Source: a virus
DNA: 30,919 nt
Direction: 5' to 3' (one strand)
Virus record (IMG/VR): IMGVR_UViG_3300029787_000219
Coordinates: 1-30,919 of that record
The notes beneath the pieces are model-generated. The model made no database searches. It worked only from the letters and a program-made list of their open reading frames with translations, and was not told where the DNA came from. Below, piece by piece: positions 20,235 to 27,186 of the stretch. The position numbers were made by a program, and so were the translations under genes. Numbering within the stretch: the first letter of the stretch is position 1; each line of letters starts with the position of its first letter.

Positions 20235-22129
20235 GCACGTCTGCCGCTGGGCTGAATATCAATCCTCGTTGAGCCGAGCCGCCACTTGTAACCGAGTTGA
20301 TCAATGGCAGTATTGTCGTCGTCGCTTTCGAACCTAAATACCATCTGTCGTGCGCGGCTTCGGACATTACTGAACGTCGAGGATTGTGTCACTTGTGTTG
20401 TGGCATCTACGGTGAGAGATTGGTTTGGAAAGTCACGTCGCTTCAGAACAATATTCATGGCAGGCGTATTCGACACCGCTGGATCGGTGACAAACTTCAT
20501 GTCCGGTATGATTTTTTTGATGAAGCTAAAGCTATCGCCTGAGCTGATATCAAGATCTGCACTCTCTATGAATACGCCAGTCATTGCAGCGCCATTGTCA
20601 TCGAAGCCAGTCTCGTGCTCGAAAATGCACTCGCCCTGTGGGGTAGTGGCTCCACTTGCAGGAAGATCTTCGATACCTGCATCTAACCAGGAGTATCGAA
20701 TCAAACTGCCGACAGCCCAATGGTTTTCTTCGTAGTTATAGATCACATAACGGCTAATCTCACCGGTTGCGTCTTCGATGCTAGGATAGAAAAACCAAAT
20801 TTCTCCGAACTCACTGTTCACACCCATGTGGCATTTGAACGCCTGTCCCAAGTCGAGATCGTTGAAGACGAACTCTTGAACGGAGCATGGCAGCTTTTTC
20901 ACTGAGCCGTTATAAAAATAGAACCCCGTCTTGCTTGCGTAAAATACGCCGTTTGGCGCGTTGACTGCCGCCTTCGGGCCGATAAGACCTGACCCCTCAT
21001 TAACCAGGTTCAGAGCAAAGGTCAAGGGTGGCCCGATAAAGTTCATCGAGTACAGGCTTGTGTCAGTGAAAACCAAAACCTCTTGTCGGGACTTGATGCC
21101 TCCAACGATGAAAGAGCCGGACGACAAACGCAACGAACCAGCCGTGTTCGTAGCGGTCGGCTCGAACTCGAGTTCGTTTTCTTGATCACTAAATGCGATC
21201 AGCATCGGGTCGATTACCCCGGTGCGGCTACTGCCGGATATCGGGTCTGCGCCCAGCACGATCAAGTGCCGATCGGTTTCGGAAGTGATTACCTGTAAGG
21301 CTACGGTTGGCACAAGATTCGCTCCCGATATCCCCGAAAGCTCGAGCGCCCTCGTGCTGACACCGTTATTTTCTACCCATCGGAAGATGCCAGCGCCTCG
21401 CGGATTAATGATCAAGTTTTCACCGTAATTATCATGCGTCCACAATCGCAGCTGGTTCACAGCACTAATGCTCGAGGCAGAGCCAAAACCGCCAGACCCC
21501 CAGGTGCCTACGCCCCAACCCGATGACTTGATGAAGGTGTCAAGCCCAACATTGATTTGGTAAGCGCCGACCGTGCTCGAACCGCCGTTACCAGAATCCG
21601 ATGAATTTGCCGTGACGGTGGCGCCGTCTGTGTCCTTGGCGGTGATGGTATAGGCGTTGACGGTCGTCACGAGATCGATCTGATATTCTTGATTCAGCAC
21701 CGCTGCGGTGACGTTGCCGCCCAGCGAAGCTGCGCCACTGAAGGTTACAAAGTCGCCATTCACCGCGCCATGAGACGTGTCTGTTACAGTGATTGTGGAC
21801 GAACCATCGGTCGCGCTGAACGTGACATCGCCCGCGTTGGTCGTCGTGCGGATCGGGGTGACGTCGTAAAACGCCTCACCCTCTTCGATGTAATACTTGA
21901 CCGTAGTGCCGATTCCCAAATATCGAACACCGCCAAGTGAGATCCAAGAGTGAAGCGCGCGGGCTCTGCCCAGGAAGTAAGTGGATCCTAGCTTCAGCCA
22001 GCCACCAACTTTTTCGACACGACCCTTGCGGAATCGAACCAAGTTACTGTCAACCCAGCCGCCTTTGGCTGAATAATCAGTGCCCTCTTTATCGACGCCT
22101 GGTTGAAAGTCTAGGATTTGCAGTGGCAT
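20231..22129 (-). CDS. Tail hub / DNA-stabilisation-like protein (P22 gp10-like)
   Basis: The protein has 632 residues. The N-terminus MPLQILDFQPGVDKEGTDYS plus GGWVDSNLVRFRKGRVEKVG is typical of podovirus tail-hub proteins that I associate with the P22 gp10/T7 nozzle group, which close the portal and keep packaged DNA in. An inserted immunoglobulin-like section rich in Thr/Ser lies at about 95-195 (TFSATDGSSTITVTDTSHGA). The remainder is beta-rich with repeating blades (SLYSMNFIGPPLTFALNLVN; YASKTGFYFYNGSVKKLPCS). It ends in DIQPSGRRA and is coupled to the next gene. The assignment rests on the remembered N-terminal pattern. Confidence 0.65.
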   Translation of the reverse strand: MPLQILDFQPGVDKEGTDYSAKGGWVDSNLVRFRKGRVEKVGGWLKLGSTYFLGRARALHSWISLGGVRYLGIGTTVKYYIEEGEAFYDVTPIRTTTNAGDVTFSATDGSSTITVTDTSHGAVNGDFVTFSGAASLGGNVTAAVLNQEYQIDLVTTVNAYTITAKDTDGATVTANSSDSGNGGSSTVGAYQINVGLDTFIKSSGWGVGTWGSGGFGSASSISAVNQLRLWTHDNYGENLIINPRGAGIFRWVENNGVSTRALELSGISGANLVPTVALQVITSETDRHLIVLGADPISGSSRTGVIDPMLIAFSDQENELEFEPTATNTAGSLRLSSGSFIVGGIKSRQEVLVFTDTSLYSMNFIGPPLTFALNLVNEGSGLIGPKAAVNAPNGVFYASKTGFYFYNGSVKKLPCSVQEFVFNDLDLGQAFKCHMGVNSEFGEIWFFYPSIEDATGEISRYVIYNYEENHWAVGSLIRYSWLDAGIEDLPASGATTPQGECIFEHETGFDDNGAAMTGVFIESADLDISSGDSFSFIKKIIPDMKFVTDPAVSNTPAMNIVLKRRDFPNQSLTVDATTQVTQSSTFSNVRSRARQMVFRFESDDDNTAIDQLGYKWRLGSTRIDIQPSGRRA

Positions 22130-22135
22130 GAGGCA

Positions 22136-22564
22136 TTACGCAATCCGAATGATGGCGCCCGTCGCCGTAGGGCTTGGGAATACCACCGTGAAGTCGCCAG
22201 CTGTGCTGGTTTTGTCGCCGCCAAAATCGATGATTGCACAAGCCTTGTCTGATTGGGTGTCGTTATAGATCATTGCCCCACGCGCCGTGATGGTTGCCGA
22301 GGAGAAAGTCAGGTCGGCAAAATCGCAAACGGCTGTTGTGCCAGATGTGGTTGGCGTGACCGATGTGACGGTAGAGCCACCTGACGTGTAATTCGTGCCG
22401 CTGGCTTGACCTGTCGTTGTGAACGCTGTTGTCGCAGCACCGAGCGTGGCGCTCGAAGTGTACAAAGCCAGCTTGAAAGCGTTACCGCTGGTCGCTGTAA
22501 AATTGTGTGTGCCCACCAAAAGCTCTTGCTTGAAGCTGGTAGGAATTGCGGAAGTGATGGCCAT
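22136..22564 (-). CDS. Thr/Ser-rich virion structural protein
   Basis: The 142-residue protein starts MAITSAIPTSFKQELLVGTH and continues with FKLALYTSSATLGAATTAFT, a beta-rich sequence with many Thr, Ser and Ala. I recognise this beginning from many marine phage and prophage structural proteins, usually near tail or head-completion genes, without a defined role. The start has AAGGAG seven bases upstream, one of the better sites in the block, which suggests it is made in quantity. A decoration or tail-surface protein is a reasonable guess. Confidence 0.58.
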   Translation of the reverse strand: MAITSAIPTSFKQELLVGTHNFTATSGNAFKLALYTSSATLGAATTAFTTTGQASGTNYTSGGSTVTSVTPTTSGTTAVCDFADLTFSSATITARGAMIYNDTQSDKACAIIDFGGDKTSTAGDFTVVFPSPTATGAIIRIA

Positions 22565-22565
22565 T

Positions 22566-22850
22566 TCAAAGCTCCTTGATTATCTTTGCCATGTCTTCGT
22601 GACCCTGAGAAGCAAGTAAACCACGAATCGTAACTCTGTCTGAAGCGATGGCATTCTTCATGCCCAACAGTATAAGCGTATAGACCTGATTTCGGAAAGC
22701 CTCAGCTTGCATACGAATGTGTGGTTCTGCCTCTGCGCTGATACCTAATATCTTCTCGGTGGTGTGCTTTGCCCAAAACTCTGCGTCATGCCCTCGGTTG
22801 TCAGTTGTTGAAACCATGACTTGGCCAAGCTGTATTTGACCTTGTGACAT
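22566..22850 (-). CDS. Small virion-region protein
   Basis: The 94-residue protein MSQGQIQLGQVMVSTTDNRG continues with HDAEFWAKHTTEKILGISAE and a C-terminal helix around RNQVYTLILLGMKNAIASDR. The phrase GHDAEFWA plus the following helix is common in marine phage small proteins between structural genes; function unknown. The start follows AGGGG. It could be a chaperone or connector component. No membrane segment or signal. Confidence 0.5.
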   Translation of the reverse strand: MSQGQIQLGQVMVSTTDNRGHDAEFWAKHTTEKILGISAEAEPHIRMQAEAFRNQVYTLILLGMKNAIASDRVTIRGLLASQGHEDMAKIIKEL

Positions 22851-22852
22851 AC

Positions 22853-23575
22853 TTACCCCTTGTATGGTTCTGGCGAGCGTATCTGCTCAACGGTTTCTAA
22901 GCCATGCTCTTTGACCATGCGAGCTAACTCTGAGCGATTGCATACGATCCATTCGCCCGCTGGGTTCGGCATCGCGACCTTTGGATTTGGCAAGCGGTGG
23001 TATCCGTAAAGCCTCTCCTCCAACTCAACATTCTGGTCAAGCAAAGAACTGCGCGGACTGACGCCCACAGTGATTCCCATGGATATCAGCTTGCACAACC
23101 AGAACTCGACGCAAGCGCGCCCGGCTTCTGCAAAGTGCAGGTTGTTCCGATAGGAAAAATCCATGCCAAACAGGTCGACGTGCCCGACTCGATGAAACGC
23201 CGCAAAGGCTAAAGAGTAAGCAACAGTCGTATTCATGTACGCACACCGCTGATCCTCGATGACGTCTTCAAGAGGGTATTCGACAAGGCTTGGTACGCGC
23301 TCGTCGAGCTGACAAGTGTAGATGGGTTTTGTGAACGTCGGCAGGATCCTGCGCATGACATCCGTCTGGTTCCCCGCGTCATCGGTGTCCAGAAACCGAC
23401 TGGCCGGATCCATCATAAAAACCCGATCGCATTCGAAGACAGCCAGGGCGGAGTTGATTGTCCAAACCTCATCCCAAGTTTTGCTGTTTTCGACCCCGAT
23501 AACGTAATCGATTTGAGACGCGCCCAAGCCGAGTATTGCTACGTTTTTGTCTCGTAATTCTGCAATCTTCCCCAT
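22853..23575 (-). CDS. Rossmann-like protein of the DUF115/glycosyltransferase type
   Basis: The protein has 240 residues. The N-terminal NVAILGLGASQIDYV is a nucleotide-binding beta-loop-alpha start. WTINSALAVFECDRVFMMDP and HVDLFGMDFSYRNNLHFAEA follow, a pattern I associate with DUF115 or flagellin-modifying-factor-like proteins with a Rossmann fold. These lie oddly within virion operons of marine phages; modification of a structural protein or of cell-surface sugar is possible. The start ATG overlaps the previous TAA (TAATG). The family call is moderate, the activity unknown. Confidence 0.5.
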   Translation of the reverse strand: MGKIAELRDKNVAILGLGASQIDYVIGVENSKTWDEVWTINSALAVFECDRVFMMDPASRFLDTDDAGNQTDVMRRILPTFTKPIYTCQLDERVPSLVEYPLEDVIEDQRCAYMNTTVAYSLAFAAFHRVGHVDLFGMDFSYRNNLHFAEAGRACVEFWLCKLISMGITVGVSPRSSLLDQNVELEERLYGYHRLPNPKVAMPNPAGEWIVCNRSELARMVKEHGLETVEQIRSPEPYKG

Positions 23576-24225
23576 TAAGTCACACCTGATCGTAGTAAGT
23601 CATATCTGAACTCGTCTCTTGAGGCGCGGCCTTCGCTCACATTCTTCATGCGCGCGACGCCCTCCTTGAAACGAGCCTCGAAGTTGGCAACTACGTCAGG
23701 GGCTTCCTTGAGAAAAACAGCGGCCTCGACCAGGGTGCCATAAAGCAACGGGTCGGGGTGATCTGTCGAGAGCACAGTCGAACCTGAGTCACTGCCCGCC
23801 GTCAGCGATGCTGGCTTGTGCAGGTAATGAAGCTCGACAGTAAAGTTTGCATTGGGCACCGGAGAAAGCTCGAAAGCAGAATCGTCAAACAACGAATAAT
23901 ACTTAGGCGTCCCGGTGGTTGTGGACGTCGGACTGAACTCCTTCAGGAACGAAGGGTGCTTGAAATCCAAGTATATGTATTTGCTGCTACTGTTTATGAT
24001 CGCGAGCGAAAACGGCGCAAAGAAATCAGAGGGTGTGGCGAGAAACCGGTTGCCCGATGTCGCCGTGCCCGTCACATTTTTGCGTTGCTCGGGCAGCTGA
24101 ACAAGCTTGAAGATCCTGCTCTCCGCCTCTTTTATAAACGTGTTTAGATTGTTGTTGAAAGTCGTTTCGTTGACTTGCAGGTAATCTTGCACGGTCGATT
24201 TCAGTGTCGCTAAAGTAAAGCTCAT
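23575..24225 (-). CDS. Head-tail adaptor-like protein, second copy type
   Basis: The protein has 216 residues: MSFTLATLKSTVQDYLQVNE, then a helix FIKEAESRIFKLVQLPEQRK, a beta section with FLATPSDFFAPFSLAI and YYSLFDDSAFELSPVPNANF, and a C-terminal helix with FEARFKEGVARMKN. This helix-beta-helix order with ATPSDF is typical of phage adaptor proteins that bind below the portal. It overlaps the neighbours by ATGA and TAATG. A second protein of similar make-up is at 24545-25240, so two stacked connector rings are likely. Confidence 0.6.
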   Translation of the reverse strand: MSFTLATLKSTVQDYLQVNETTFNNNLNTFIKEAESRIFKLVQLPEQRKNVTGTATSGNRFLATPSDFFAPFSLAIINSSSKYIYLDFKHPSFLKEFSPTSTTTGTPKYYSLFDDSAFELSPVPNANFTVELHYLHKPASLTAGSDSGSTVLSTDHPDPLLYGTLVEAAVFLKEAPDVVANFEARFKEGVARMKNVSEGRASRDEFRYDLLRSGVT

Positions 24226-24545
24226 GATGTAGTTACCTCTACAGTGCCGACACTAGCAGTAAGTGCAAATGTTTGCAAAAGTGTACCAAGCTTTCCATCT
24301 CCCACGTTTGTGTAAACGGTAAAAACGGTGGAGTCATTGCCGTCGGCCGCTTGATCTGGGCGGGTAATCTGTAACGCCTGGGGATCAATTGGAGAGGGCT
24401 TCGGCATGAGCTGCGGGTGCTTTGGGCTCCACTGATCGGGGCCGACGAGCAAACCATTCCAGGTCATTTTCATATCTTTGAGCCGATAGCGAAAACCCGT
24501 GATGTCACAGATTCCGTAGGCTTTTCTGTTGGAAGCGTAAGCCAT
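24222..24545 (-). CDS. Small structural protein with a degenerate zinc-ribbon-like start
   Basis: The 107-residue protein begins MAYASNRKAYGICDITGFRY and continues MTWNGLLVGPDQWSPKHPQL followed by a Pro-rich linker and a beta-rich C-terminal part (VFTVYTNVGDGKLGTLLQTF). I remember relatives in marine phages with two CxxC pairs around GFRY...L and LLVC..CW; here only the first Cys (13) remains, the others being Thr, Gly and Gln. It lies between the two adaptor-like genes and is coupled to both. A connector or neck component is likely. Confidence 0.55.
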   Translation of the reverse strand: MAYASNRKAYGICDITGFRYRLKDMKMTWNGLLVGPDQWSPKHPQLMPKPSPIDPQALQITRPDQAADGNDSTVFTVYTNVGDGKLGTLLQTFALTASVGTVEVTTS

Positions 24546-25240
24546 TATGCGATGTTATATCCTCGAAGGTCAGGAGCAACTCGAAACGACGCCCGATCCT
24601 CGTCTTGACTTAGGGCGCGTTGAAATTCTTCCTCATACAGTTGCTTTAACATCCCAACTTTTTCTGGTGCTCGTTTCAGCGCGAGATAGTAAGCCAGTCC
24701 CGCTGCTAAGCATGGGAAAAATCGGAATGGTATCTCCATCGTGTTTGCACCTACATCCGCATCATCAATTCGAGTCAACACGTTCAGATACAATTCGTAT
24801 TTACTGTTCTGATCGGGCGCAGGCCAAATTTTTACAAGCGGACTAATCTGTTTGTCGATGAGGTATTGGTTTGGCTTGCCAGTCGTGCTTTTGGTAGAGA
24901 TGTTCGCATACTGAGACCGCGACATCCGAGTCATCGGCACATCGGTCGAAACACCACCAAGCGTCTCTCGTATGAACACGTCAAGCACATCGATAGTCGC
25001 AGTCGGATTGGTCGAGTCGATCGTGTAAGAGGTTGTGTCTTTGACTAGGGTCAACACTTTCTGAGTGATAGTCCATTGGTTGAGGCCCCGGTTTGCCCAC
25101 TCTGCCAGCATCAAGTTCAAAGAACGAGTTGCGGTTTTCAAGTCGTAACCGGTGCGCAGCTCGAGCCCACAACGCTCGAACGCCTCTTCGACGTAATCCG
25201 CAACATCTAATTCGAAATTTTTACTTCCGCTTACCGCCAC
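24545..25240 (-). CDS. Head-tail adaptor-like protein (P22 gp4-like)
   Basis: The protein has 231 residues. The first 50 contain VADYVEEAFERCGLELRTGY and AEWANRGLNQWTI, a signature I associate with podovirus adaptor proteins related to P22 gp4. A central section follows with VLDVFIRETLGGVS and MSRSQYANISTKSTTGKP, and a C-terminal helix LAAGLAYYLALKRAPEKV. These form a ring under the portal. The start is GTG 25240, with GGAG seven bases upstream inside the previous gene's end; the two genes overlap by 20 bases. Confidence 0.65.
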   Translation of the reverse strand: MAVSGSKNFELDVADYVEEAFERCGLELRTGYDLKTATRSLNLMLAEWANRGLNQWTITQKVLTLVKDTTSYTIDSTNPTATIDVLDVFIRETLGGVSTDVPMTRMSRSQYANISTKSTTGKPNQYLIDKQISPLVKIWPAPDQNSKYELYLNVLTRIDDADVGANTMEIPFRFFPCLAAGLAYYLALKRAPEKVGMLKQLYEEEFQRALSQDEDRASFRVAPDLRGYNIA

Positions 25241-25919
25241 GCTTCGTCTCCGAGTAAAGATTATCGAACACTTGATTCACATCCAGAGTGTAATCTAAAT
25301 CAGACTTTGAGTAATGGATATGTTGTGATGGACGGAAATCTGGTGCGCCTTCTCCCGTTTCAAACCAAGCGGGATGTGTCACCCGCACTCTATTGTTTGG
25401 TAGAGCTACGATATTCCCAGTCCACTCACCAGCATCCAGTAGCTCCATCACATGACTCTGCTTATGTTGTGCAGGATCATCAGCAATCTCGTTGTTTGTA
25501 TAATCCACTGTGAACATATACTTCGCGGGGTACATCTCGCCGTCGATCTTGGCCAACCAAGGACAAGGCGTGCAGCGATCCAAGACATAGACGGCATGAT
25601 CCCGAGATGAGCAATCCCAGGGTTGAGCCGCCCAAACCGGCATCGGCTCTGGCCACTCCTCCAGGGGCGTGTCACCGACTAAGCTTGTTATGGGCATACG
25701 AGCCCACATCGCACCGCCATGCACGTTCGGATCTTCGTCATCGTCGTAAGTTTCAGCGCCTGTGAAAATGACCTGGAAGCTCAAACAACGGGTCGGCATC
25801 GTCGTGACCGCAATCGCCATCGCGTGAATAAACTCGCCATGATACTTCTCATGGTTGTGCGTGTATTCCTTACGAACCCAACATTTGAAGTAAGGGACGT
25901 TGCTTTGCAGATACGCCAT
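25221..25919 (-). CDS. Virion-region protein of unknown function
   Basis: The protein has 232 residues and starts MAYLQSNVPYFKCWVRKEYT. It has conserved-looking aromatic and Cys residues (AQPWDCSSRDHAVYVLDRCT followed by PCPWLAKIDGEMYPAKYMFT), an Asp/Glu-rich early segment and a basic end (SETKRGGKRK). I recall similar proteins in marine phage genomes near the connector genes, without known role. It starts in a TAATG overlap with the repeat protein gene and its end holds the ribosome-binding site of the adaptor gene. Confidence 0.55.
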   Translation of the reverse strand: MAYLQSNVPYFKCWVRKEYTHNHEKYHGEFIHAMAIAVTTMPTRCLSFQVIFTGAETYDDDEDPNVHGGAMWARMPITSLVGDTPLEEWPEPMPVWAAQPWDCSSRDHAVYVLDRCTPCPWLAKIDGEMYPAKYMFTVDYTNNEIADDPAQHKQSHVMELLDAGEWTGNIVALPNNRVRVTHPAWFETGEGAPDFRPSQHIHYSKSDLDYTLDVNQVFDNLYSETKRGGKRK

Positions 25920-26461
25920 TATCTGCGGCCATACAATCCGCTATTTTTATTCGAAGGCTTTTTCATACCGCCAGCTGCACCGCCTTTGGCGTAACCCTTG
26001 GTGGTCATCTTCCCGCCCTTGGCCATGCCCTTGGCTTTCATCTTGCCGCCCATGGCCATACCTTTGGCTTTCATCTTGCCCCCGGCTTTCATGCCCTTGG
26101 CTTTCATTTTGCCGCCAGCCATCATGCCTTTCGCTTTCATCTTGCCTCCGGCCTTCATGCCTTTGGCCTTCATCTTCCCGCCAGCCATCATGCCTTTGGC
26201 ATTCATTCTTTTCTTTTTCATAGCTCCTCCGCTTTGCATTTTATCGAGAGGATCGACACGCAAACCCAAGCTTGCAAGCTCCTTCTCACTCAACGCTGCT
26301 CCAGATTCCTTGCCGAGCATCCTTCGAACCGCCTCGCCCATTTCTTTTTTGGTGAGCATCGCGCCGGTTTCCTTCTCGAGAGCCTCTGAGGCTTTCCGCA
26401 TAGTGCGACGGCCACGATCCTTGAAATCTTTGACGGCCTTTTTGGTCTCCGATCTTTTCAT
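25919..26461 (-). CDS. Lys/Met/Gly repeat protein
   Basis: The protein has 180 residues. Residues 1-80 are helical and basic (KAVKDFKDRGRRTMRKASEA). Residues 89-165 are seven units of an 11-residue repeat, KGMMAGGKMKA with small changes, followed by NSGLYGRR. The net charge is strongly positive and there are about twenty Met residues. The start is ATG 26461 with GAGGAG six bases upstream; the longer frame to 26674 is a shadow of the next gene. Such low-complexity basic repeats suggest binding to DNA or to an acidic capsid lining, as with internal or condensing proteins. I know of no defined function. Confidence 0.65.
   Translation of the reverse strand: MKRSETKKAVKDFKDRGRRTMRKASEALEKETGAMLTKKEMGEAVRRMLGKESGAALSEKELASLGLRVDPLDKMQSGGAMKKKRMNAKGMMAGGKMKAKGMKAGGKMKAKGMMAGGKMKAKGMKAGGKMKAKGMAMGGKMKAKGMAKGGKMTTKGYAKGGAAGGMKKPSNKNSGLYGRR
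25967..26197. repeat. Seven tandem 33-bp coding repeats
   Basis: Each unit encodes 11 residues of the type KG-M-x-x-GG-K-M-K-A. Five units are close to identical in protein and vary mainly at the third and fourth positions and in codon third bases; the last two (KGMAKGGKMTT, KGYAKGGAAGG) are more diverged. Confidence 0.85.
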
Positions 26462-26463
26462 CC

Positions 26464-26820
26464 TCAACTCCTCGGTACTCGTGTCATCTTTTGTTTCTCG
26501 GGCATGATAGCACCACACCCTCGCGCTTGAATCATTACTGCGCCACCATTGGCAAGGAAAGTTTTCACGTTGGTTGGCTTGCCACCCACCCCTTGCTTCT
26601 TGGATCGCTTGCGAGCCACTGCCGATTTGATCTCGCCTTTCGTCATCTGTTTTGCAGTCGATCTCGGCACACATTTTGGGTATTTGCGTTTCGACCCCTT
26701 GGTTTTAGCTCTGCCGCAAGACTGAAACTTGCCATCTTTTTTCGGGGCGCCAATGTCTACCCAGTCGCCGCCCTTGCCCTTGCCAAACCATTTTTTCAGA
26801 CCACCCTGGGGCTTAGCCAC
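26464..26820 (-). CDS. Small basic protein with shared C-terminal tag
   Basis: The protein has 118 residues. Residues 1-70 (GGLKKWFGKGKGGDWVDIG, CGRAKTKGSKRKYPKCVPR) match a small basic Cys-containing family I recall from marine phages and giant viruses. Residues 92-117 are a tag, starting GGAVMIQARGCGAIMPE and ending MTRVPR, shared at 23 of 26 positions with the next gene's C-terminus. The start is GTG 26820, inside the end of the preceding gene. Two Cys in the core and one in the tag could bind metal. Its high Lys/Arg content fits nucleic acid or capsid-inner-surface binding. Confidence 0.6.
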   Translation of the reverse strand: MAKPQGGLKKWFGKGKGGDWVDIGAPKKDGKFQSCGRAKTKGSKRKYPKCVPRSTAKQMTKGEIKSAVARKRSKKQGVGGKPTNVKTFLANGGAVMIQARGCGAIMPEKQKMTRVPRS

Positions 26821-27184
26821 GAGGCACCCTCGTCATCTTTTGTTTCTCAGGCATGATCGCGCCACAACCCCGGCTTTGAACCATCACAGTCCCGCCGTTG
26901 CGCATACCTTTTGCTTGTTTGGCCATACTCTTCGCGATCGCTGTCCCGCGCTTGCGTTCGTAGCCACTGAGCTTGCCGTCACGATCCAAATCGCTTTTCT
27001 GCGGATCGAGTGTGACCTCACCACCCTGGGCGCCTTTATATTTACCGCCCATTCTCTTGTACTCTTGGACTAAAAAGCCCGACGCATAAGCACTAGGAAA
27101 GACATCAAACTTCCGCTTAGCTTTGGCTTTTGCTTTTCGGTACAAAGCTGGGTTTGCTACGTTTGTAGGTACTTTTTCTGCCAT
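26813..27184 (-). CDS. Small basic protein with EF-hand-like loop and the same tag
   Basis: The protein has 123 residues. An N-terminal helical part (NPALYRKAKAKAKRKFDVFP, SAYASGFLVQEYKRMGGKY) matches a small basic family common in marine phage genomes. Residues 65-76, DLDRDGKLSGYE, fit the canonical 12-residue calcium-binding EF-hand loop (Asp1, Asp3, Asp5, Gly6, Leu8, Glu12). Residues 97-122 are the tag shared with the neighbouring gene. ATG 27184 has AAGG close upstream. A virion-associated, calcium-sensitive role is an inference. Confidence 0.6.
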   Translation of the reverse strand: MAEKVPTNVANPALYRKAKAKAKRKFDVFPSAYASGFLVQEYKRMGGKYKGAQGGEVTLDPQKSDLDRDGKLSGYERKRGTAIAKSMAKQAKGMRNGGTVMVQSRGCGAIMPEKQKMTRVPRG

Positions 27185-27186
27185 TT

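Noticed and set aside
25998-26507. Plus-strand open frame of 169 codons with a hydrophobic Pro/Phe repeat (PLAFILPPA)
   Set aside because: It is the antisense reading of the 33-bp Lys/Met/Gly repeats; the minus-strand gene has a good ribosome-binding site and fits the operon.
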